From Candidatus Muiribacterium halophilum (lineage in GTDB: Bacteria; Muiribacteriota; Muiribacteriia; Muiribacteriales; Muiribacteriaceae), in NCBI GenBank assembly GCA_023228995.1, contig JALOAD010000001.1, forward strand, positions 1-64,000: a stretch of DNA of 64,000 nt, in the 5' to 3' direction. The translations under genes and the position numbers were made by a program. Below the pieces are notes generated by a model. The model worked only from the letters and a program-made list of their open reading frames with translations, made no database searches and was not told where the DNA came from. Shown here piece after piece: positions 53,612 through 60,761 of this stretch. Numbering within the stretch: the stretch's first letter is position 1; each line of letters starts with the position of its first letter.

Positions 53612-53640
53612 ATTATATCAAACTTTTTTAAAGAACACAA
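53612..53640 (-). promoter_or_regulatory. Promoter of the arsR-acr3-hgcAB operon
   Basis: On the minus strand TTGTGT (53640-53635), a 17-base spacer, then TATAAT (53617-53612). It is the only good promoter between the broken CDF gene and arsR, and no separate promoter is apparent in the short gaps before acr3, hgcA or hgcB. Confidence 0.8.
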
Positions 53641-53646
53641 CATTTT

Positions 53647-54137
53647 TTAATAGGCAGGATTATTACAATACTTACATTCAGGTTGTAATGTAATATGCTC
53701 TATATTGTAATTATCATGTAATATCTCTTTTATTTCTGCGAATGAAATTTCGATTTTTTCAAGTAATTGATTATCCATAAGTATGTGAGCTTCAAAATGA
53801 ATTGAATTTTCATTAAGATACCATATATGTATATGATGAATATCTTTAACTCCATTGATATCTTTGATTGTCAATCTTAATTTATCAATATCAATATTCG
53901 GTACACCTTGCATAAGAATGTTAATTGTCTTATTAAGCATTTTCAATGTAGCTCTTATTATATAGATTGATAAAATTATAGTTATCAAAGAATCAACCAA
54001 GTTATGTTATAAAGCTGAATTAAAATTCCATCTTATATTTCTACAATACTTATAATTAGATTCAATAAAGTGACAAATCCTAATTTTAAACCAGAAATAT
54101 TTTTTATATCATGTGAATGCTCATGAGAATTCCCCAT
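53647..54137 (-). pseudogene. Broken cation diffusion facilitator (CDF) transporter gene
   Basis: At 54137 an ATG after TTGGAGGAAAAT begins 'MGNSHEHSHDIKNISG' followed by 'LKLGFVTLLNLIISIVEI', the usual His-rich start and first helix of a CzcD-like Zn/Cd exporter, but the frame ends at a TAA after 34 residues. Downstream, another frame (54000-53647) encodes 'ATLKMLNKTINILMQGVP' and 'INGVKDIHHIHIWYLNE', the last helix and the cytoplasmic domain of the same family. About 150 residues containing helices 2-5 are missing. The gene has thus lost its middle part by deletion. The C-terminal piece might still be translated from a TTG, but it cannot transport. Confidence 0.85.
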
Positions 54138-54168
54138 ATTTTCCTCCAATATATATACTTTTTATATA

Positions 54169-54861
54169 TTATTTTAACAAAAGATAAAAACCAGCAAGAA
54201 TAATAAGAATACCACATATTTTTTTACTATAACCCATAATATTTGATTTTTTTTCAAATTTCAAAATCTTCATTATTCCATCAACAAATATACCAGCAAA
54301 CGCAATAACTGTTGTATGCCCAAGAGCAAAAACAAAATACAATAAACCAGCATACAATACATTCTGTGAAGCATATTTAAAAGTAACTGCCATAATTGGT
54401 GCCATATAAGCAAATGTGCATGGACCTAAAGTTAAACCAAATAAAATTCCAGTTATAAAAGCACTTTTTTTCATTCCAATCAGCCTTGTCTGATCAAGCA
54501 ATGAAAAATCAAAAGAAATTAATTCCAAAAGATAACTACCTGTAATTATTAAAATTATACCAACTAAATAATTCACCCATACACCGGTATCACCTAATAT
54601 CTTTCCTAACAGCAAAGTTATAATCCCTAAAATTAAAATAGTAATGAGAATACCTAAAGAAAAAAGAATTGAAACCCAAAGAGAAGAAGTTTTTTTACCT
54701 TCCTCTCTTCCTTTTATAATAAAACTAACCATCAAAGGTATTCCAGCAAGATGACATGGACTTAATATTACACTTAAAAAACCCCAAATAAGCGATCCTA
54801 AAACTGCAAATAAAAAACCTTCATGCATAATATTATTAGCATAAATAAATATATATTCCAT
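54169..54861 (-). CDS. CcdA-type thiol:disulfide transmembrane electron carrier
   Basis: 230 aa with six membrane helices. Each half bears the motif of the CcdA/DsbD family: 'SVILSPCHLAGIPLMVSFI' and 'GLTLGPCTFAYMAPIMAV', with one redox cysteine apiece. It moves reducing power from cytoplasmic thioredoxin to the outside of the membrane. Its partner is the membrane-anchored thioredoxin-like protein encoded immediately upstream (stop and start codons abut). In cytochrome c maturation the same pair reduces apocytochrome; here the arsenic/mercury setting suggests a role in handling thiol-reactive metals, which is inference. Confidence 0.9.
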   Translation of the reverse strand: MEYIFIYANNIMHEGFLFAVLGSLIWGFLSVILSPCHLAGIPLMVSFIIKGREEGKKTSSLWVSILFSLGILITILILGIITLLLGKILGDTGVWVNYLVGIILIITGSYLLELISFDFSLLDQTRLIGMKKSAFITGILFGLTLGPCTFAYMAPIMAVTFKYASQNVLYAGLLYFVFALGHTTVIAFAGIFVDGIMKILKFEKKSNIMGYSKKICGILIILAGFYLLLK

Positions 54862-55326
54862 TTAATTCACCTTTATATTATATTTATCCCAAGTTTTTAA
54901 AATATCTTCTTTACTAATATAACCTTCATGCCTATACAACTGTTTACCTTCTTCATCAAAAAATATTATAGTCGGAATAACTCTAACATCATAATAAATA
55001 GCTTTTTCTCTGTTTTCAGCAATATTAAGATCAATATACACAGTTTCAAAATATTCATTATAATTTTTTTGAAAATCTTCAATAATAGGTTTCATCATTT
55101 TACAAGGAACGCATGTACCTGAACCTATATCAATAAGTTTAGGAAGTCTTTTTTTATTAGGTCTTGTAATTGGAATTTCTTTTTTATTATCTTCATTAAC
55201 TTCAGACATAAAATCATTAAATTCAATATTTTCATTTGTTTTATAATATGATTTCTGCAAAATAATTCCTAAAGCAATTATAATCAGAAAAAAGAAAATA
55301 ATTTTTTTTATGCTATAACCTTTCAT
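54862..55326 (-). CDS. Membrane-anchored thioredoxin-like protein
   Basis: 154 aa. One N-terminal hydrophobic helix (residues ~5-24) anchors it facing outward. The thioredoxin fold has the active site 'DIGSGTCVPCKMMKPIIEDF' (CVPC) and cis-proline in 'VRVIPTIIFFD'. It resembles the small thioredoxins that accompany CcdA-like transporters in arsenic and cytochrome clusters. Probably accepts electrons from the adjacent CcdA and reduces an extracytoplasmic disulfide. The codon before the ATG at 55326 is a TTG that could also start; GGAGTTATTTG favours the ATG. Confidence 0.9.
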   Translation of the reverse strand: MKGYSIKKIIFFFLIIIALGIILQKSYYKTNENIEFNDFMSEVNEDNKKEIPITRPNKKRLPKLIDIGSGTCVPCKMMKPIIEDFQKNYNEYFETVYIDLNIAENREKAIYYDVRVIPTIIFFDEEGKQLYRHEGYISKEDILKTWDKYNIKVN

Positions 55327-55388
55327 CAAATAACTCCTATTATTTTTATTAAAATTCTAAATTGAACCCTCACATATGGAAAAATCAA

Positions 55389-55619
55389 TTATAATAACTT
55401 TTCAATTTCCTCAGCACTCAAAACTTTCCCAGTACTTTTTATCTCACCATCAATAGCAAGAGCAGGAGTCATCATAACACCCATATTCATAATTTCTGTA
55501 ATATCCTCAATTTTAACAATTTCATAATCTCCACCCATATTTTCAACAGCTTTTTTAGCATTTTCTGTCAAAGTTTTACATTTTGGACAACCAGTTCCTA
55601 AAATCTGTAATTTTTTCAT
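55389..55619 (-). CDS. Small thioredoxin-family protein (redox-active disulfide protein 2 type)
   Basis: 76 aa. 'KKLQILGTGCPKCKTLTENA' holds the CPKC site, and 'MMTPALAIDGEIKSTGKVLS' is the typical end. Proteins of this size commonly accompany permeases of the DUF318/ArsP-like family and ArsR regulators in arsenic islands. It is cytoplasmic, and may deliver or reduce the permease's substrate. GGAGAAAAAC precedes the ATG. The permease gene is 315 bp upstream, separated by a hairpin array. Confidence 0.92.
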   Translation of the reverse strand: MKKLQILGTGCPKCKTLTENAKKAVENMGGDYEIVKIEDITEIMNMGVMMTPALAIDGEIKSTGKVLSAEEIEKLL

Positions 55620-55934
55620 GTTTTTCTCCTTGTTTTTTAATTGTTTTTTAATTTTTTTATACTTCTTTTATACCGCTCTTATACGCTCCACATACCGCTT
55701 TCATAAATTAAATTAATGATTAACGATTTTCAAAATGTTCACTCAACATTTTTGAAAATCTAATTAACACAACTAAAGTTGCTAATGAGTAAATTTCAAG
55801 CACTAATAATGTCTTTTAGAACCGCTAATTTTAACGAAGTCATGTAATGACAAGCTGTACTAATTGTGACTTTGTCACACTAATCGCCTCTAATCGCTTT
55901 TCTAATTCTTAATTTATAATTATTAATTGCTCCT
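55620..55934. repeat. Intergenic hairpin array D
   Basis: Between the permease and the small thioredoxin gene. Inverted repeats follow one another with CTAAT spacers: GATTTTCAAAATGTT pairs with AACATTTTTGAAAATC (55725-55760, one bulge), CAACT/AGTTG (55770-55781), GTCAT/ATGAC (55839-55851) and TGTGAC/GTCACA (55865-55879). It resembles arrays A-C but with a shorter and more variable spacer. A small relative with the TGTCAC/GTGACA stem lies at 224-238. No gene found. Confidence 0.6.
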
Positions 55935-57224
55935 CTACACCGCCCCATATATTATTCCAGCAATCGTAGCCATAACAACAACAAGACTTACAAAAGCAAA
56001 AGTCTTTTTAAAACCCAAAACACTTTTTATAACAAGCATATTCGGAAGAGATAAAGCAGGACCCGCTAAAAGCAAAGCAAGAGCAGGACCCTTTCCCATA
56101 CCATTCCCAATAAGACCTTGAAGAATAGGAACTTCAGTAAGAGTAGCAAAATACATAAAAGCACCAGCAATAGAAGCAAAGAAATTAGCCCATAAAGAAT
56201 TTCCACCAACAGCTTTATAAACCCATTCAGAAGGAATAATACCTTCATAACCAGGTCTGCCAAGTAAAAATCCAGCAATTATTACTCCATAAAATAAAAG
56301 AGGAATTATAATTTTAGCATATTCCCAAGTTTCATTAAGCCAAGTCTTAGCATCATCATTTTGAGATTTATAAAGACCAATAGATAATCCAGCAATACCA
56401 GTTATAAAAGCAAGCATATTGTTATCAGATAAATACCTAACCAAAACAACACCCACAATATTTAAAACAATATAATATACACTCATACCATACCAACGAT
56501 TTACCCCAATAAGCATAAAAAAAGCCGCAATAGAAGTCACAATCCATTTTGAAGCAAAAATACCACTCCAAACACCACTATCAGTCTGAGGTTTAGCCCA
56601 GTTTGCAAATACAAGTATAACAATCATAAGCAAAAACATAATAATAGTCTGATAAATCGGTTTACCCTCAGAATGTTGTTTAAACATAGCCTCATTAGAT
56701 TGATGCCTTTCTTTTTCTTCTTTAAGAAATAAAAAATGCATACAAATACCAATAACAATACTAAAAAAAACAGCAGCAACACCTCTAACAATACCAAGCT
56801 CAGGACCAAGAACTCTAGCAGTCATAATAACAGCAAGCACATTAATAGCAGGACCAGAATATAAAAAAGTCGCAGCAGGACCAAGCCCAGCACCCATTTT
56901 ATAAATACCAGAAAACAAAGGCAAAACAGTACAAGAACAAACAGCAAGAATAGCACCAGAAACAGAAGCAACACCATAAGCAACAGGCTTAGGAGCTTTA
57001 GGACCAAGAAATTTCATAACAGCATCTTTTTTCAAAAAAACAGCAATACCACCCGCAATAAAAAATGCAGGAATAAGACAAAACACAACATGCTCTCTAG
57101 CATAATCCTGAAGAACATAAAAAGCTTCCATCACAGCATTAAAAAAAGTAGCATTATCCAAAGGCATAAAATAAAACAAAGCAAAACCAATAACAAAAAC
57201 CAACAATATTTTCAATTCACCCAT
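55935..57224 (-). CDS. Permease of the DUF318/ArsP-like family
   Basis: 429 aa with about ten membrane helices. The family signature is the cysteine pair in 'GAILAVCSCTVLPLFSGIYK' followed by 'GPAATFLYSGPAINVLAVIM', and in the second half 'ATLTEVPILQGLIGNGMGKG' and 'LLAGPALSLPNML'. Relatives export organoarsenicals (ArsP) or metal ions, or are of unknown function. With ArsR before and a small thioredoxin after it, this is a familiar arsenic-associated trio. Export of methylated metal or metalloid species would be attractive next to hgcAB but is speculation. AAGGAGTTTTT precedes the ATG. Confidence 0.88.
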   Translation of the reverse strand: MGELKILLVFVIGFALFYFMPLDNATFFNAVMEAFYVLQDYAREHVVFCLIPAFFIAGGIAVFLKKDAVMKFLGPKAPKPVAYGVASVSGAILAVCSCTVLPLFSGIYKMGAGLGPAATFLYSGPAINVLAVIMTARVLGPELGIVRGVAAVFFSIVIGICMHFLFLKEEKERHQSNEAMFKQHSEGKPIYQTIIMFLLMIVILVFANWAKPQTDSGVWSGIFASKWIVTSIAAFFMLIGVNRWYGMSVYYIVLNIVGVVLVRYLSDNNMLAFITGIAGLSIGLYKSQNDDAKTWLNETWEYAKIIIPLLFYGVIIAGFLLGRPGYEGIIPSEWVYKAVGGNSLWANFFASIAGAFMYFATLTEVPILQGLIGNGMGKGPALALLLAGPALSLPNMLVIKSVLGFKKTFAFVSLVVVMATIAGIIYGAV

Positions 57225-57564
57225 AAAAACTCCTTATACTAAAATTTAATAAATTTATATTTTATAATGCTATTAGCTATTAATTGATATTTATTTTCTA
57301 TTTTCTATTAGCTTTAAACTATTAATTATTAGCTATTAATTATTAGCTATTTTGCCAAATACACAAATACTTTTATTACATTAAACAACAGCAACAAAAC
57401 TTAGTCCTATTATAACCCATTGCTAATAGCCTCTAATTCCAAATTAAACATTGCTCCTATACAGCTCTTCCCATTTCACCATTTCACCATTTCACTCTTT
57501 CGCTGCTTCATATATTGCTTCTCTAATTCTTAATTCTTAATTATTAATTCTTAATTATTAATTA
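57225..57564. other. Intergenic region upstream of the permease gene
   Basis: 340 bp, very AT-rich, with repeated TTAATTATTAGCTATTAATT words at 57300-57345 and 57530-57560 and a CT-rich TTTCACCATTTCACC tract at 57470-57500. Its one clear signal is the 27-base element at 57346-57372, which is shared with the region upstream of arsR2. Confidence 0.6.
57346..57372. promoter_or_regulatory. Putative ArsR2 operator, copy before the permease gene
   Basis: GCTATTTTGCCAAATA followed by xACAAxTACTT; 25 of 27 bases agree with 57972-57998, which lies before arsR2. Shared unique sequence upstream of a regulator and its neighbour suggests a common binding site. Confidence 0.6.
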
Positions 57565-57867
57565 TTATTCCCCTCTTCTCCCTTTAATCACTTCATTAAC
57601 ACAAACAAAAAAACTATTAACACATTTAATTTTTAAAAAGTAATAAACATAAAGACCTCGTTTTTCACAACCAACAATGCCAGAATTTTTTAAAACTGAA
57701 AGATGCCTTGAAACAGTGGATGTATCAGTACCAATAAGTTTAGTAATATCATTAACACAATATTGCTTATCATCATCAAGAAGCTCAACAATAAAAAGTC
57801 TTGCCGGATGTCCCAGAGCTTTAAATATCTTAGCCCTAATCTTATAATCATCAGAAAATTTAATCAT
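57565..57867 (-). CDS. ArsR-family regulator (second)
   Basis: 100 aa. Winged helix: 'IFKALGHPARLFIVELLDDD', 'TDTSTVSRHLSVLKNSGIVG' and 'CEKRGLYVYYFLKIKC'. It lacks the CVC motif of arsR1; its cysteines are in 'KQYCVNDITKL', 'GIVGCEKRG' and 'KCVNSFFVCVNEV', suggesting a different metal site (Cys in helix 3 plus C-terminal Cys pair). It is the kind of ArsR found with DUF318 permease and thioredoxin genes. Start chosen at the ATG 57867, 11 bases after AGGAGA; a TTG three codons upstream is closer to that site than normal. Confidence 0.9.
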   Translation of the reverse strand: MIKFSDDYKIRAKIFKALGHPARLFIVELLDDDKQYCVNDITKLIGTDTSTVSRHLSVLKNSGIVGCEKRGLYVYYFLKIKCVNSFFVCVNEVIKGRRGE

Positions 57868-57971
57868 ATATCTCAAACTCTCCTTATTCTTTAAATACTA
57901 TTATAATTGAGTCCTATTCTTTAACACCATAAACGCTTTAAATTTAGGCCTAAACTCTAAACCTTCATTAT

Positions 57972-58003
57972 GCTATTTTGCCAAATAGACAATTACTTGT
58001 CAA
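57972..58003 (-). promoter_or_regulatory. arsR2 promoter -35 box and putative operator
   Basis: TTGACA reads on the minus strand at 58003-57998. The 27-base element at 57972-57998, shared with 57346-57372, starts next to it and spans the -10 area (CAAAAT, weak). A repressor bound there would cover the promoter. The coding start is 105 bases further on. Confidence 0.6.
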
Positions 58004-58084
58004 GTAAATTATAAATTTTATTTTTTTCTTGCAAACCCAATGCTTATAAAAACATTATATCGAAAAAATATTATACTAAGTAAT

Positions 58085-58996
58085 TTATTGCCCTAAGTAT
58101 GGTCCTAAAAATCTATTTCCATTGAAATGAATTAGATGCGAAGGAGAATCCGCAACCCATACTTCTGTTTCCCATGCAATTTCCACAATATAACGCCCCA
58201 TCAAAGAACGATTCGGAAAAGCTGTTACATATACAATACCAGCACTGGAATTGGAAAACAATTGAGACAATTCAGCATGTCTTTTTCCATCAACTGGACC
58301 ATGACTTGTTACTGATTCAATCAGAAGAAGCCAATTCTTTTTTTTGAAATATAAAATCACATCAGGCATTTTGCCATGAAAATCAATATTTACACCTAGT
58401 TTGGTTAATATTGATTCATCAAAATACCCCCATTTATCACCAGTATCGCCTGCATATATCAAAATGCTACCTGGAGCAAACCTAGGTCCAAATTCTTCAA
58501 TAACATCCCGAATAAGTTCATTGTGACTACCAGGGCTAAGAGATATTTCTTTTCCTTTAGCAATCCTTACATCTATTTTATTTTGTTTCCTATCCATAGC
58601 ATAGCGTGCTATCAAAGTCTCCTTTTTAGAAAGATAATCTTTTAGATTATAATCCCAATCGTTTGTGCTAAATGTTTTTAAAAGATTCAAAATATTACTT
58701 TCTATTCTATAAACAGTATTTGGACTGTTTATAGGTCGATCCAGTTTATCTGGATTATAAATTGCAATCCCAGCATCTACAAATTGATGCATACTATAGC
58801 GACGAATAGTTTCCCTTGTATTTGGAGCATATTTTTTATTATAGTGTTTACTTACCCAATCCATAATTGGGGTAATTCCAATTAACGGATTTTCAGATTC
58901 TTGCCACTTCTTATCAGGGCTAAGATTCAATAAAGCTAGCAAACACAAAGCAGAGCGTTCATTCTGTTGTGCAGTAGGCATTCCTAAAGATATCAA
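58085..58996 (-). CDS. PstI/BsuBI-type restriction endonuclease (frameshift near N-terminus)
   Basis: The frame matches the BsuBI/PstI endonuclease family from 'GMPTAQQNERSALCLLALLN' on, with the catalytic region 'ILIYAGDTGDKWGYFDES' and 'KMPDVILYFKKKNWLLLIES' (D...ExK-like core), and ends 'VWVADSPSHLIHFNGNRFLG'. The expected start is an ATG at 59045 that overlaps the methylase stop (ATGA) and encodes 17 residues (MNHNRLQKYIKDAIKIF). These fit the family N-terminus but are one base out of frame with the rest; the shift falls in an AAAAATTTTT run at 58995-59005. Either the gene is inactivated, it is read from TTG/ATG at 58996/58981, or the base run is a sequencing error. Family members cut CTGCAG. 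Confidence 0.88.
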   Translation of the reverse strand: MISLGMPTAQQNERSALCLLALLNLSPDKKWQESENPLIGITPIMDWVSKHYNKKYAPNTRETIRRYSMHQFVDAGIAIYNPDKLDRPINSPNTVYRIESNILNLLKTFSTNDWDYNLKDYLSKKETLIARYAMDRKQNKIDVRIAKGKEISLSPGSHNELIRDVIEEFGPRFAPGSILIYAGDTGDKWGYFDESILTKLGVNIDFHGKMPDVILYFKKKNWLLLIESVTSHGPVDGKRHAELSQLFSNSSAGIVYVTAFPNRSLMGRYIVEIAWETEVWVADSPSHLIHFNGNRFLGPYLGQ

Positions 58997-59041
58997 AAAT
59001 TTTTATAGCATCTTTAATATATTTTTGCAATCTATTATGAT

Positions 59042-60577
59042 TCATTTTGAAATACTATCCATTTTTTTATCAATCATTTCATAAGTTAAAACAGGAATTG
59101 TTTTAGCCCATTCCCCAAGTTTAAATAAAATTTTCCTACTCGGATATTTTATAAGCTTCAAATCTGTCGCATTAACTTGAGTATGTCCAATAAAACTACG
59201 GAAATATTTATCAACTATATTTGAATTTAGATAAACTGCTAATCCTCTTGCAAGATTTTCAGATAATGGTTTCTTATTTTCATGATAAACATTCAGATGA
59301 TTTTCCAAACCTATTTTTGCGACATCATTAAATAATTTAGGTTCAACAACACTTGCAACTATCCGATGTTTTTCTTCTTTTGAGGAAAAACGCCTAACAA
59401 CAGTATAAAAGCCATTAGGATACAACCATTTTTGTGTATCAGAATTATCCATAATAGCATTTGGTTTCTTCCCATTTTCAATTGGCCAAACAAGCCCCTC
59501 TTTCTTACAGTGACAAGGATAAAGAAGTGGAACAGTTCCTTTTTCAGGAATGTGTTTCAAATGTTTCTTCATTCTAAAATCTACTACTGGTCCTGTGGAT
59601 ATACTAACTCCAATATCAGTAAATGATGATTTAAAATTATCTGATAATTCTATCTTATAACTTAGTGAAGTAGGTATACGAATAAACAATTCTTTGTCAA
59701 ATTCCTTTACAATATTCCCAAATGAATAATTCAAAATATTTATATCCGAAAATGTATCATCTGTTGAAGTTGATATTAAAACATCACCCTGTTTATCATC
59801 TTTTTTTAAAACAATAATAATATTTTCCTGCAATACTTTATCTTCCTTAAAAGCCTTATTTCTTGAATTAAAAAGATGTATTCTTTTAATAGCTGTTTTT
59901 TTTAGAATTAATTCTCTAAACGGCTTATAATATGGTCCATTGCAAAAACTTCGTGGAATAATTGCAACCAAATATCCTTTTTCCTGCAACCGAATAACAG
60001 CCAATGCAACAAAAGCTGAATACAAATTAACAGTTTCAATACCAACTGTTCTCAGTGATAATCGGTGTTGTGAAGAACTTAAAATTTTTTTGTAAGGCGG
60101 ATTCATTATACAATGAGAAAATTTTTCCACATCATCTTGCCAAAGACTATCAACTGAAGCAATTATTCTAGTTGATTCATGAACAAAATCTTTATTTAAT
60201 AATTCCCAAGAAAAATTACAATTCTCTTGGTTTGCTAGTATTTTGCATAGAGATAAATTTTCTCTTAAATAATCTTGCATTATAGAATCAATTTCATAAG
60301 CTGTCAATTCAACTGTTAGATTAGAACAAGAATTACAAAAACGATCAACAAACGCTGAAGTCAAACTACCAACACCTGCCCCAGGATCAAGCAATCTGAT
60401 TTTTTCACTATCAGGTTTTGGAAATAAAGAAACCATAAAAGATGCTATATTTGCTGGAGTCATATATTGACCAAGTGCATTTTTTTTCTTTAAATCAAGT
60501 TGTGAATTAACAGCTTTTCTTCTTAATTCAGTAACCGATATAAGATCTATATTTTGCTTAAATAATAACTCAGACAT
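59042..60577 (-). CDS. N6-adenine DNA methyltransferase of a PstI/BsuBI-type system
   Basis: 511 aa. The AdoMet-binding motif I is 'RLLDPGAGVGSLTSAFVD', motif IV is 'CIMNPPYKKILSS' (NPPY, N6-adenine class), and 'ALGQYMTPANIASFMVSLF' at the N-terminus is usual in this type II gamma group. The long C-terminal part would be the target recognition domain ('KKPNAIMDNSDTQKWLYPNG', 'SFIGHTQVNATDLKLIKYPS'). It should methylate adenine in CTGCAG to protect the host from the endonuclease encoded directly downstream. The ATG at 60577 is used; a TTG five codons upstream is possible and the ribosome binding site is weak (GGAA). Confidence 0.92.
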   Translation of the reverse strand: MSELLFKQNIDLISVTELRRKAVNSQLDLKKKNALGQYMTPANIASFMVSLFPKPDSEKIRLLDPGAGVGSLTSAFVDRFCNSCSNLTVELTAYEIDSIMQDYLRENLSLCKILANQENCNFSWELLNKDFVHESTRIIASVDSLWQDDVEKFSHCIMNPPYKKILSSSQHRLSLRTVGIETVNLYSAFVALAVIRLQEKGYLVAIIPRSFCNGPYYKPFRELILKKTAIKRIHLFNSRNKAFKEDKVLQENIIIVLKKDDKQGDVLISTSTDDTFSDINILNYSFGNIVKEFDKELFIRIPTSLSYKIELSDNFKSSFTDIGVSISTGPVVDFRMKKHLKHIPEKGTVPLLYPCHCKKEGLVWPIENGKKPNAIMDNSDTQKWLYPNGFYTVVRRFSSKEEKHRIVASVVEPKLFNDVAKIGLENHLNVYHENKKPLSENLARGLAVYLNSNIVDKYFRSFIGHTQVNATDLKLIKYPSRKILFKLGEWAKTIPVLTYEMIDKKMDSISK

Positions 60578-60761
60578 AATTTGAATTTCCAAATTTAAAA
60601 GATTTTAAGATAAAAATATATTTTCCCAAATCTATAAAATCTAATGCTGTACTGAATTTATTAAGATTCAAAAAAAAATTTCTTATTATTTCTTTCAGAT
60701 TTAAATTTAGAATAAACATTTTTTTCATAATAATATTATATCATAAAAAGACAAGTAATAG

